NCBI GenBank assembly: GCA_018712245.1
Contig: DVHE01000079.1
Location: 1-40,479, forward strand
Direction of reading: 5' to 3'
Origin: Candidatus Avoscillospira avicola
Lineage (GTDB): Bacteria > Bacillota > Clostridia > Oscillospirales > Oscillospiraceae
DNA: 40,479 nucleotides
Shown: positions 1 to 7,467 of the stretch, piece by piece
Numbering within the stretch: position 1 is the stretch's first letter
How the letters are laid out: each line of letters begins with the position of its first letter
Position numbers and translations under genes: made by a program
Notes under the pieces: generated by a model
Database searches by the model: none
What the model was told of the DNA's origin: nothing
Seen by the model: the letters and a program-made list of their open reading frames with translations, nothing else

Positions 1-129
1 ACTGGTCTTGCGTATGGTTTTTGCTCACAAATTAACCTTAACGCAAAAAGGCAGACTGGGCAACCCTTTTGGGGCTGCCCAGTCTGTTTTTTTGCAATTT
101 GGTATTTTTTGTTTTTGCGACGGGCCCTT
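1..129 (-). mobile_element. Outer end of an insertion sequence (left copy, cut by window edge)
   Basis: The reverse complement of 1-129 matches 40242-40370 almost base for base, with a few differences near the transposase start and at the outer end. On the minus strand the first transposase codons begin with a GTG at 28-26 and run off the window at base 1. Homology stops at about 129, which marks the element's outer end. A bidirectional terminator hairpin lies inside it (52-86). The family (IS1182-like) is inferred from the longer right-hand copy. Confidence 0.7.
52..93. terminator. Bidirectional terminator in the left IS end
   Basis: An 11-bp stem (52-62 with 76-86, arm CAGACTGGGCA) closes on a loop that pairs further internally. 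It is followed by seven T on the plus strand (87-93) and preceded by an A run that gives T's on the minus strand. It would block transcription from flanking DNA into the transposase gene and from the element outward. Confidence 0.75.
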
Positions 130-371
130 TGGTGCAGTTGAGCTCCAGTGAGAACCGGCGGTTCGATGACCGCCCGCAGGCGGGAATGTCGGAGCGCAAC
201 CGCCCGAAGGGCGGCTCTTAGCGCGACGACGCCGGTCAGCGGCACGGCGTCGTCGCAAAGTCCGCTTTGCGCCGACGTCTTTTTATGCCCGAGGCAAAAA
301 AGACGTCATCCGCCCGCTCCCTTGCTCCTCCTTTCCAAATCACAACCGCTTGCGCTGGGTTGTGATTTGGT
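130..371. repeat. Dense array of consecutive hairpins, no gene
   Basis: I see no credible gene between the IS end and 503. The stretch holds seven back-to-back inverted repeats: 152-164, 170-183, 200-214 (6-bp arms), 223-256 (12-bp perfect arms, GCGACGACGCCG), 255-270, 274-307 (15-bp arms with one bulge) and 335-370 (13-bp perfect arms, CCAAATCACAACC). The 274-307 hairpin has A/T runs within the stem and could terminate transcription either way. The role of the array is unknown. Confidence 0.6.
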
Positions 372-502
372 TTTGGGTGCGAATCCGGAGGCGTGGAAGC
401 TATCATGCGCGACTCCCTAATTGCGGCGCGGATTTATATTCGATGTGTCCCCCTGCTTTGCTTGCTCTTGAAGCAACATACTGATCCGATCCATTTCCAT
501 TT

Positions 503-976
503 TCACTGCTTCGCAGTCGAGAAACCGTTTCTCCCTCTTCGCTTTTCTTTCGAATCGAAAAGCATCAGCTCCGCGTAGGGTTTGAGAAGCTGTTTCCATC
601 TGTCCATATTTTCCACGAAAGAATGCCCAGATGCGGCAATGAGAAAGCATTTACGTTCACGCGAAATATAGCCAATGGGCAGATGTGTGTTCAGACTATC
701 TTTTCCGCCTACAATTCCGATGAGTCCGCCGTTACTATCAGTTGCCATGATGTGAAATTGCGGAACTGCATAAAAGTCAATTTCCGGGATATGATTCTCA
801 AAAATAAAATGGATGTCATACAGATCCGCAAATGATTTCCATTTTTTATTTCTTTCCGTATCCGGCATGGAAAAAATGCTTGTTCCAGCTGGAACGGGTT
901 TTATGCCCTTCATGATAAACGCCTTCGAAGAAAGCACGTTTTCAAATTCTTTGCTGTCATAATATACGATATCCAT
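503..976 (-). CDS. Hypothetical protein, possibly SUKH/SMI1-like
   Basis: This 157-residue protein was not recognised with confidence. It has no signal peptide or membrane helix. A strong Shine-Dalgarno (TTGGAGGATCGTC) precedes the ATG at 976. The middle part, with a GGLIGIVGG stretch followed by predicted beta-strand segments, loosely recalls SUKH/SMI1-KNR4 folds; this is a weak impression. Base composition is AT-richer than most of the window, as in the neighbouring genes up to about 2480. The last residues are basic and low in complexity. A different frame continues plausibly beyond them (residues REKRFLDCEAVKMEMDRI), so the natural C-terminus may have been lost to a frameshift near 540. 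Confidence 0.6.
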   Translation of the reverse strand: MDIVYYDSKEFENVLSSKAFIMKGIKPVPAGTSIFSMPDTERNKKWKSFADLYDIHFIFENHIPEIDFYAVPQFHIMATDSNGGLIGIVGGKDSLNTHLPIGYISRERKCFLIAASGHSFVENMDRWKQLLKPYAELMLFDSKEKRRGRNGFSTAKQ

Positions 977-1045
977 GACGATCCTCCAAACTACATCTCT
1001 TGAAGGTATAATAACAAATAAAGCTATCGCAGATATGAATATAGT

Positions 1046-1228
1046 TTAAAAAGTGACCTTCTCATGAAGCCATTTCACCACAAGATATCGCCTCTTAAAG
1101 CGAACGATTACCGGCTTCCATGCACCGCACCCTTCACAGAGATCAGGCTTTCTGGAAAAATGAAAGCATCGGGGATCATATTGCGAGCCTGTCATGCGAT
1201 TCCAGCAATCCAAACAGAATTCTGCCAT
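1046..1228 (-). CDS. Small Cys-pair (zinc-ribbon-like) protein
   Basis: A 60-residue protein whose ATG at 1228 follows AGAGGTGAGAACC, a good ribosome-binding site; the longer upstream extension has no comparable site. Cys5-x2-Cys8 and Cys31-x2-Cys34 are spaced as a small zinc-binding knuckle. The C-terminal half is basic and aromatic. No specific function can be assigned. It lies in the AT-richer left flank, divergent from the XRE gene that starts at 1322, so it may be part of the same acquired segment. Confidence 0.55.
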   Translation of the reverse strand: MAEFCLDCWNRMTGSQYDPRCFHFSRKPDLCEGCGAWKPVIVRFKRRYLVVKWLHEKVTF

Positions 1229-1321
1229 GGTTCTCACCTCTGCTCTATCATAGCAAGTATGCATTGCAAATGCCATTCCTAACTCAATCACACAGGGGTT
1301 TACCTGGTCAAGCAAGATCGA

Positions 1322-1765
1322 ATGCTGCTGCACTTAGAATTTCCGTGGGTTTCGATTGCCTCTGATGCCTCTCCGAGAGAACAGCTCCGATATTATCGAG
1401 AGTACCGTGGCCTTCTGCGGCGGGAATTAGGAGACATGACCGGAATGTCAGAGACAACGATTTTGAGCTATGAGCTTGGCTATATGCCCATTGCCTATGA
1501 TAAGGCAAAGAGACTGGCAAAGGCGTTAGAGATAGACGAAAAACTTCTCTTTGACGATTACTGTCGGTTTCTGGACTATCCATTTCAGCTTCAATGCAAG
1601 GAACTTCGTTTGGAATTAGGACTGACGCAGGTTGAAATTGCAGATAAAGCAGGAATAGCCCGTGGAACGTATGGCACATGGGAATGTGCTGCGGTCAGAC
1701 CTGGCCGTGAGCCGTTTCAGAAATTTGCAGCTTTTATTACTTCCCAGGGAAAAGAGGTAGTGTAG
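1322..1765 (+). CDS. XRE-family regulator with two helix-turn-helix units
   Basis: This 147-residue protein carries two Cro/C1-type helix-turn-helix segments, about residues 20-75 (RELGDMTGMSETTILSYE) and 91-140 (LGLTQVEIADKAGIARGTYG). No ribosome-binding site is obvious before the ATG at 1322, and the frame stays open back to a stop at 1280 without an ATG, so the start is uncertain or the 5' end is damaged. The sirtuin-like gene starts 2 nt downstream. The pair forms one transcription unit, so the regulator probably controls it. The mode of control is not visible. Confidence 0.75.
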   Translation: MLLHLEFPWVSIASDASPREQLRYYREYRGLLRRELGDMTGMSETTILSYELGYMPIAYDKAKRLAKALEIDEKLLFDDYCRFLDYPFQLQCKELRLELGLTQVEIADKAGIARGTYGTWECAAVRPGREPFQKFAAFITSQGKEVV

Positions 1766-1766
1766 T

Positions 1767-2513
1767 TTGGACCAGAAACAGATAGAAAGATTATCCCAGC
1801 AGCTTGCCAGCTCCGACGCGATTGTGATCGGAGCCGGGGCTGGCTTATCCACATCAGCAGGCTTCACATATACCGGGGAGCGGTTTGAGCATTACTTCCC
1901 GAACTTTATTGCCAAGTATCACTTTTCTGATATGTACTCCGGTGGCTTCTATCCTTTTGATACGCTGGAAGAACATTGGGCTTATTGGAGTCGATACATT
2001 TTCTGCAATCGTTATCTGGATGCCCCGAAGCCGGTTTATCAAGAACTATTGTCTTTAGTGCAGGATAAAGATTATTTCGTACTGACTACCAATGTGGACC
2101 ACCAGTTTCAGAAGGCGGGATTTGACAAGCACAGGCTATTTTACACGCAAGGGGACTATGGCCTTTGGCAATGTATGGAACCTTGCCATCAGAAAACGTA
2201 TGACAACGAAGAAGCAGTCCGGCGGATGGTCGCCGAGCAGAGGGACATGAGGATACCCACAGAGTTAGTCCCATGTTGCCCTGTCTGCGGCAAACCCATG
2301 ACCATGAATTTGCGTAGCGACAATACTTTTGTCGAGGATGAAGGATGGCACCGGGCTGCGGAGCGTTACGACGATTTCCTGCGCCGTCACGATGGACTGA
2401 AAGTGCTATATTTGGAGCTTGGCGTGGGAGCCAACACCCCGGTCATTATCAAATATCCTTTTTGGAAAATGACCTATGCAAATCAAAACTCCTCTATGAA
2501 CGGCACCACCTGA
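1767..2513 (+). pseudogene. Class M (SirTM-like) sirtuin, C-terminally truncated
   Basis: The reading frame begins with a TTG at 1767 behind AGAGGTAG, almost touching the XRE gene. The NAD-binding GAGAGLST motif is at residues 22-29, TTNVDHQFQ at 107-115, and a zinc site of Cys pairs (CMEPC, CPVC) follows. Where classical deacetylases have the catalytic His-Gly, this protein has Gln128-Gly (FYTQGDYG). With Asn109 this is the signature of SirTM enzymes, which are described as protein ADP-ribosyltransferases. The family sequence stops matching after KYPFWKMTYAN. The remaining residues (QNSSMNGTT) come from unrelated DNA, so about 30-40 C-terminal residues including part of the NAD pocket appear missing. 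Probably inactive. Confidence 0.75.
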
Positions 2514-2554
2514 AGAAGCGCCACGCGGCCCGGCTGGCCGCGCAGGCCCAGTGA
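2478..2554 (+). pseudogene. 3' tail of a displaced chromosomal gene
   Basis: A second frame running into this stretch and ending with TGA at 2554 encodes a GC-rich, basic tail (YERHHLKKRHAARLAAQAQ) typical in composition of the genes downstream. Its upstream part is absent and replaced by the AT-richer sirtuin segment. I infer that this is the surviving C-terminus of a gene cut by insertion or deletion. The original product is unknown. Confidence 0.35.
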
Positions 2555-2576
2555 TTGCGGAAGGAGGAAATAACGC

Positions 2577-3155
2577 ATGAAAAACAGAGTCATCACCATC
2601 AGCCGGGAGTTTGGAAGCGGAGGCCGCACGATCGGAAAGCGCGTGGCAGAGGCGTTGGGAATTCCCTGCTACGACAACGAGCTGCTGCTGAAGATCGCGC
2701 AGGAAAGCGGATTTCACGAAGCCTACGTCCAGGAAGCCGGAGAGTACGCGCCCGGCGGTCTTTTGACCAATCTCTTTTCCCATCGGGACTCCATCCCCAA
2801 CAACGCAGATTACCTCTGGCGCATCCAGTACAAGATCATCTCAGAGCTGGCGGAAGAGGGCCCGTGCGTCATCGTGGGCCGCTGTGCAGACTACATTCTC
2901 CGAGACAAGGCGGACTGTCTGAAGGTATTTATTCACGCGGATCTGGCCTTCCGGGCGAAGCGCATCGTCCAGGTATACGGCGAGCGGGCGGAATCCCCCG
3001 AGCAGAGGATTCGGGAAAAAGACAAGCGCCGGGCAGCCTATCACCGGTTTTATACCGACATGAAATGGGGCCACGCACAAAATTACGATCTTACGCTGAA
3101 CAGCGGCACACTGGGGATCGACCGGTGCGTGGAAATCATCAAAGGGCTCTACTGA
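2577..3155 (+). CDS. Cytidylate-kinase-like P-loop protein
   Basis: A 192-residue cytosolic protein of the cytidylate kinase-like family (PF13189 type). Its N-terminus has the family's ISREFGSGGRTIGKRVAEAL signature with the phosphate-binding loop at about residues 13-21. The mid-region motif PCVIVGRCADYIL and a later Arg-rich lid (EQRIREKDKRRAAYHRFY) are also typical. Members are assumed to phosphorylate a nucleotide, but the substrate is usually unproven. The ATG at 2577 follows a strong GGAAGGAGGAAATAACGC site. It is the first intact gene on the GC-rich side of the junction at about 2480. A bidirectional terminator at 3490-3537 separates it from the convergent operon. Confidence 0.85.
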   Translation: MKNRVITISREFGSGGRTIGKRVAEALGIPCYDNELLLKIAQESGFHEAYVQEAGEYAPGGLLTNLFSHRDSIPNNADYLWRIQYKIISELAEEGPCVIVGRCADYILRDKADCLKVFIHADLAFRAKRIVQVYGERAESPEQRIREKDKRRAAYHRFYTDMKWGHAQNYDLTLNSGTLGIDRCVEIIKGLY

Positions 3156-3489
3156 GATTTGCGATTCGCAGAGCGCGTCCGAAAGCCAGCAGGCGCGGTG
3201 ATTGCGGCAGGCTGTTGTTTTCGCCCGGGCACAGCGGGCCGATGTGGGCATCGGCCCCTGCGGTGGTATCGCACTCCTACGGCATTCACAGAACACGTCT
3301 ATTCCCTTTTCCCTATTTTGATCCCCTCTGGCGCTGCGCGTCGTCTCCCCTTAGACACCAAGGGGAGGCTTGGACTTGCGTTCGCCGCAAGCACTCAGAA
3401 ATCGCCGGCCAGTGGCCCGCGCTGCACTCCCTGCGATGAAGGCGGGCACGACAGCAGACCGTGGAAAACGGAAGTGCTGAAATACCGGC
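3156..3489. repeat. Intergenic region with two palindromic repeats
   Basis: No gene is credible here. It contains a perfect 9-bp palindrome (GGGCCGATG-TGGG-CATCGGCCC, 3236-3257) that recurs at 15501, 20991 and 26299. It also holds a second hairpin (3345-3352 with 3360-3367, CTCCCCTT/AAGGGGAG) whose surroundings resemble 25625-25735. Confidence 0.6.
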
Positions 3490-3537
3490 AAAAAAGTCAG
3501 TGAGAACTGCCGTTTTGCAGTTCTCACTGACTTTTTT
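3490..3537. terminator. Bidirectional terminator between convergent genes
   Basis: A perfect 21-bp stem pairs 3490-3510 with 3517-3537 around a 6-nt loop. The outer six pairs are A:T, which gives a U-run on either strand. It ends the cytidylate-kinase-like gene on the plus strand and the Nif3-like operon on the minus strand. Confidence 0.9.
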
Positions 3538-3565
3538 ATAAGCAATCTTTCACGCAGGCAGCGTA

Positions 3566-4417
3566 TCAGAGATAGGAGAAGCCGTCGCCGGTGGGCACGT
3601 AGTGGACCGGCACTTGATGCTCCACCAGCTGGCCAATCCAGTCAGCGGCATACTTCATGCCCAGCTCTTCCCAGTTGTAGTGGCCGATGTTGAAGCAGGC
3701 CATGGGCTTGCCCTGGGCGATTCCGTCGCGGATATAGCCCAGCACGGTCCACTCGATGATCTCGCCGGGGAGGATGGCCTGGACGCCCTCTTCCTCCATC
3801 ATGCGGATGACTTCCATGGCGTAGTCGTGGTAATAGCCGTCCTCGCCGATGCCCTCGGGCATGAAGCAGTTGGGGAAGAGATGGCCCACGATGGCCACTT
3901 TGCTGATCTTGTCGCTGGGGTTGCCCATGTACCTGAGGCCGTTGAGGGAGAGCTTCTCGATCAGGAACTTGCCCAGCTCCTCCACCGTGGTCTCCGGCAG
4001 GGTGATGGGATAGAAGGCCATCTTGCCGGGCTTGGCGTATTCGTCCCAGCCCAGATAGTGGATCACGCCGGTGAAGATGGAGTCAGGCCGATGGGCGTGC
4101 ATATGGTCGTGGTCGCGCCAGACGGTGATGCCGGTCTCCTTCAGCAGCTGCTGCTTCTCCTCAAAGACCCGGTTGGGGTAGTCGCCCCGCCAGGTGGGGA
4201 AGTCGGGGGTCTGGTAGGAGATCGGCTCGTGGGTGACGAGCAGATTGCAGCCCAGGGCCGCGGTCTTGCGGATGACCTCCACCGTGGGCACCAGCGCCGA
4301 GACGATGCCGGTGCATTCGTCCTCAGGGTTTCCGGCCTTGTACTCGTCGCAGCCGTGGTAGTTCTCCAGCGTGGGATGGTAAGCGAGGATGCGGTTGATG
4401 ACGTCTTTGTTTTTCAT
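3566..4417 (-). CDS. Nif3-like dinuclear metal-centre protein (DUF34)
   Basis: A 283-residue Nif3-like protein. These form hexameric toroids with a two-metal site; the physiological reaction is unsettled. Candidate ligands are His63 (VTHEPISY), the cluster HDHMHAH at 103-109, and His246/Glu250 in NIGHYNWEELG near the C-terminus, which corresponds to the conserved GHxxxE of the family. The ATG at 4417 has AGGAGG seven bases upstream; the frame extends further 5' but without support. It is the last gene of the operon, 17 nt after the SGNH esterase, so it may act on or be regulated with imported sugar esters. That link is inference. Confidence 0.85.
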   Translation of the reverse strand: MKNKDVINRILAYHPTLENYHGCDEYKAGNPEDECTGIVSALVPTVEVIRKTAALGCNLLVTHEPISYQTPDFPTWRGDYPNRVFEEKQQLLKETGITVWRDHDHMHAHRPDSIFTGVIHYLGWDEYAKPGKMAFYPITLPETTVEELGKFLIEKLSLNGLRYMGNPSDKISKVAIVGHLFPNCFMPEGIGEDGYYHDYAMEVIRMMEEEGVQAILPGEIIEWTVLGYIRDGIAQGKPMACFNIGHYNWEELGMKYAADWIGQLVEHQVPVHYVPTGDGFSYL

Positions 4418-4434
4418 GGGGTACCTCCTTGCGA

Positions 4435-5529
4435 TTAAGGGCGGGCCGCCTCTAAGGCGGCGATGAAGTCTGCCATGGCCCGGGCCATCTTCCGGTGGGT
4501 GTTCACGTGGGGGTGGCCGCAGGCGCCGATGGGATCGACAATGCTCATTTTGGGGTAGCGGAAGCAGTGGACGGCCTGGTCGCCGGTGTCCCGGCGGTAT
4601 TCCTCCACCACGCGCACAATGTCTGGGTAGAGATAGTAGTCCATGCTGCCCAGGGCGCAGATGATCTGGGCGTCGGGGTGGACGGCGCGCAGATGCGCCA
4701 CGAAATCCCGGTAGGCCCTGGCGTGGTGGGCAGGGCCGCCCTCGCCCTCCAGCTCCAGGGCGTTGACGTCGTTGGTCCCCAGGTTCAAGACCACGTAGTC
4801 CGCCGGGTGGGCGGCGAAGTCCCAGGGCGTCAGCTCCGTGCGGCCCAGGTGGTCCTCCAGCATCCGGTCGGCGTAGTCGTAGAGCTGGTCCATGGCATAG
4901 GGGTGGGGCCAGCCGGCGTAGGGCGTGACGGCGATGCCGGAGCTGCTGACGATGGTGGGCTCCATCCCCAGGAGCCGGGCCGTGATGGCGCCGTGGGACA
5001 TCCAGCCATCCTCGTCGGCGGAGAAGAAGAGCCGGTCCCGCTCCTCGGTGCTGTTGCCGAAGCCGCAGGTGATAGAGTCGCCGATGAAGACAATCTGCTT
5101 CCTGGGCGCCTCCTCCGGCAGGGGCAGCACCGTGCCGTCGGCCCACAGGCCCTTCAGGCCCAGGTAGCCCTTGGCGTTCTCGGTGCGCTTGATGAGGCGG
5201 ATGCGGTGGGTCTCAGGCGTCTCGCTGTGGAAGAGCATGCAGGTATGCGCAGCCTCCTCCACCGGGATCACCCGGCTGGGCTGGTCGCCGCCGTCCAGGA
5301 TCACGGCGCACCAGGGCCAGGTGGGCCGCTCCACCAGCGCGCCGGTCATGGGATGGCGGTCCTGCTCGGCGCCGGGGATGGCGGTCAGCTCGGCCAGCAG
5401 CGTGGTGCCGCGGAAGCACAGCTCCACGCCGCTGCAGGTCCAGTCAAAGTATAGGGTGTCGCCCAGGGGCAACGTGCGGCCCAGGGGCCGCAGCAGCGGG
5501 GCAAGCTCCGCCAGGCTGTGGTACTGCAT
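4435..5529 (-). CDS. SGNH hydrolase, carbohydrate esterase family 2-like
   Basis: A 364-residue enzyme with an N-terminal beta-rich domain (about 1-140) followed by an SGNH/GDSL hydrolase domain, the layout of CE2 acetyl esterases. The nucleophile Ser152 lies in FIGDSITCG, the oxyanion motif GTND is at 251-254, and His339 lies in GHPHVNTH near the C-terminus. There is no signal peptide, so it should act in the cytoplasm, plausibly removing acetyl groups from oligosaccharides delivered by the transporter encoded just upstream. The ATG at 5529 follows CTAGGAGGAACCTT; the longer upstream frame is not supported. A terminator-like hairpin at 5575-5605 separates it from the permease gene and could lower its expression. 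Confidence 0.85.
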   Translation of the reverse strand: MQYHSLAELAPLLRPLGRTLPLGDTLYFDWTCSGVELCFRGTTLLAELTAIPGAEQDRHPMTGALVERPTWPWCAVILDGGDQPSRVIPVEEAAHTCMLFHSETPETHRIRLIKRTENAKGYLGLKGLWADGTVLPLPEEAPRKQIVFIGDSITCGFGNSTEERDRLFFSADEDGWMSHGAITARLLGMEPTIVSSSGIAVTPYAGWPHPYAMDQLYDYADRMLEDHLGRTELTPWDFAAHPADYVVLNLGTNDVNALELEGEGGPAHHARAYRDFVAHLRAVHPDAQIICALGSMDYYLYPDIVRVVEEYRRDTGDQAVHCFRYPKMSIVDPIGACGHPHVNTHRKMARAMADFIAALEAARP

Positions 5530-5563
5530 AAGGTTCCTCCTAGTCGGTTGGGATGGGGAAGCT

Positions 5564-5605
5564 GGCAAAAAGAAACGGAGGTGCTGCCTGACGCAGCACC
5601 CCCGT
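5564..5605 (-). terminator. Intercistronic terminator-like hairpin
   Basis: Read on the minus strand, an 8-bp perfect stem (GGTGCTGC with GCAGCACC, 5580-5600) is extended by four outer pairs and followed by TTTCTTTTT. It lies between the LplC-type permease and the esterase in one co-directional gene run. It probably acts as a partial terminator that makes transporter transcripts more abundant than the two enzyme genes. Confidence 0.65.
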
Positions 5606-5612
5606 GTGGGAA

Positions 5613-6491
5613 TTAACCCTTCACAGCACCGATGACCACGCCTTCGACCAGATACTTCTGCACGAAGGGATAGACGATCAGGATGGGCAGGATGCCGATG
5701 AAGGCGATGGCCATACGCACCGAGGTACCGGGCAGGCTCACGGCGCCGGCGCCCATCAGGTTGGCATTGGCCTTGAGGGCTTCGATGTTGTTCATGATCT
5801 TCATCAGCAGCAGCTGAATGCTGTAAAGCTTCTGATTGTCCACATAGTACAAGCCGTTGGTCCAGTCGTTCCAGTAGCACAGGCCGGTGAAGAGGCTAAT
5901 GGTCGCCACTACGGGCCGGGCCATGGGGAACACCAGCTTGCGGAAGATCTGCATCTCCGTGGCGCCGTCCAGCTGCGCCGCTTCGATCAGAGAGCCGGGA
6001 ATGTTGTTGGAGTAGAAGTTCTTCACCAGGATGACGTTGAAGGCGGACACCAGATAGTTGGGGACAATCAGCGCCCAGATGGTGTTCTTGATGTGGAAGA
6101 AGTTGGTCCACATGATGTAGGAGGGCACGATGCCGCCGCTGAAGAGCATGGTGAAGAACACGAAGAAACTCAGAGCGTTGCGGTACGGGAAGGACTGCCG
6201 GGCCATGGGGTAGGCCAGGGTGGTGGTGATAAGGACGCTGCCGACGGTGCCAACCACCGTCACCAACACCGACACGCCATAGGCCCGCAGGATCACAGAG
6301 CCCTGCTTGATGATGTAGTAATAGGCGTCCAAGCTCCACTCTTTGGGGAGGAAGCTGTAGCCGTTTTGCAGCAGCGCTGTCTCCTTGGTGAAGGAAGCGA
6401 TGATAATGAGCAAAATGGGCAGCAGCGTCAGCGTGACCATGACGGTCAGGATGGCGGTAGACACCCGGTTGAACGTCTTGCTTTCGGTCAT
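5613..6491 (-). CDS. Carbohydrate ABC transporter permease (LplC/YtcP type)
   Basis: A 292-residue inner-membrane permease of the sugar ABC family (MalG-like half). About six hydrophobic helices are visible, beginning at residues 12-33. The cytoplasmic coupling (EAA) loop reads EAAQLDGATEMQIFRKLVFP. The C-terminal YPFVQKYLVEGVVIGAVKG is highly typical of LplC/YtcP proteins. It pairs with the permease encoded 12 nt upstream. No ATP-binding protein is encoded here; such systems usually share a general MsmX-like ATPase encoded elsewhere. Confidence 0.92.
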   Translation of the reverse strand: MTESKTFNRVSTAILTVMVTLTLLPILLIIIASFTKETALLQNGYSFLPKEWSLDAYYYIIKQGSVILRAYGVSVLVTVVGTVGSVLITTTLAYPMARQSFPYRNALSFFVFFTMLFSGGIVPSYIMWTNFFHIKNTIWALIVPNYLVSAFNVILVKNFYSNNIPGSLIEAAQLDGATEMQIFRKLVFPMARPVVATISLFTGLCYWNDWTNGLYYVDNQKLYSIQLLLMKIMNNIEALKANANLMGAGAVSLPGTSVRMAIAFIGILPILIVYPFVQKYLVEGVVIGAVKG

Positions 6492-6503
6492 GTCTACACC
6501 TCC

Positions 6504-7430
6504 TTAGAACAGTGCATTGTCCGCGTCCAGCTTGCGGACCACCCAGTTGGCCAGCAGCACCAGGATGAAGCCCACCACGGACTGGTAGAAGCCAGCGGCG
6601 GCGGACATACCGATGTTGTTGGACTCCATCAAGCCACGGTAGACGTAGGTATCGATGGTCTGGGTGACGTTGAACAGGGCGCCGGAGTTCTGGGGCACCT
6701 GGTAGAACAGGCCGAAGTCGGAATAGAACATACGGCCGATGCTCATCAAGGTCAGGGTGATGATGGTGGGCTTGAGGTTGGGCAGGGTGATGCGGAAGAT
6801 CTGCTGCATCTTGGTGGCGCCGTCCAGCACCGAGGCCTCATACATGGACCTGTCAATGCCGCTGATGCTGGCCATGTAGACGATGGACTGATAGCCCGCG
6901 TTCTTCCACAGGTTCACCAGCACCAGGATGAAGGGCCAGGCGCCCTCCTCCATGTACCACGTCACGGGCTCGCGGCCCAGGGCGGCCAGGATGGTCTTGT
7001 TAATGAAGCCGGTCTCAGCGCTCAGGAAGGCAAAGGCGATGAAGCCGATGACGACCCAGGACAGCAGGTTGGGCATCAGGAAGGCGGCCTGGAAGAACTT
7101 CACGCGGATGCGCTTGCCCAGCTCGCAGAGCATGATGGCAATGGCGATGGCGAAGACTGTGCCCACAATGATGAACACCAGGTTGTAGAGGATGGTGTTG
7201 CGGGTCATGATCCAGGCATCTTTTGTGGCGAAGAGGAACTTGAAGTTTTCAAAGCCGCACCAGTCGCTGCCGAAGAGGCCCTTCATGAAGTTGTACTTTT
7301 TAAAGGCCACAAACAGGCCTGCCATGGGGATGTAGTTGTTGATAATCAGGTAGATGATACCTGGGGCGGCAATGAGAAACAGCGGCAAGATCTGCTTCCA
7401 GCTGCCCTTCTTCTTCACTTTCTGTTTCAT
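6504..7430 (-). CDS. Carbohydrate ABC transporter permease (LplB/YtdP-associated type)
   Basis: A 308-residue permease with a basic N-terminus (KQKVKKKGSWKQ) and about six membrane helices. The coupling loop is YEASVLDGATKMQQIFRITL. The GSDWCGFENFKFLF region and the C-terminal LLANWVVRKLDADNALF are characteristic of LplB-type permeases for complex oligosaccharides. It forms the channel with the following permease and receives substrate from the lipoprotein encoded 37 nt upstream. Confidence 0.92.
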   Translation of the reverse strand: MKQKVKKKGSWKQILPLFLIAAPGIIYLIINNYIPMAGLFVAFKKYNFMKGLFGSDWCGFENFKFLFATKDAWIMTRNTILYNLVFIIVGTVFAIAIAIMLCELGKRIRVKFFQAAFLMPNLLSWVVIGFIAFAFLSAETGFINKTILAALGREPVTWYMEEGAWPFILVLVNLWKNAGYQSIVYMASISGIDRSMYEASVLDGATKMQQIFRITLPNLKPTIITLTLMSIGRMFYSDFGLFYQVPQNSGALFNVTQTIDTYVYRGLMESNNIGMSAAAGFYQSVVGFILVLLANWVVRKLDADNALF

Positions 7431-7467
7431 GCGGGCATCTCCGTTTCTCTCTCAGGCACGGGCAGGA

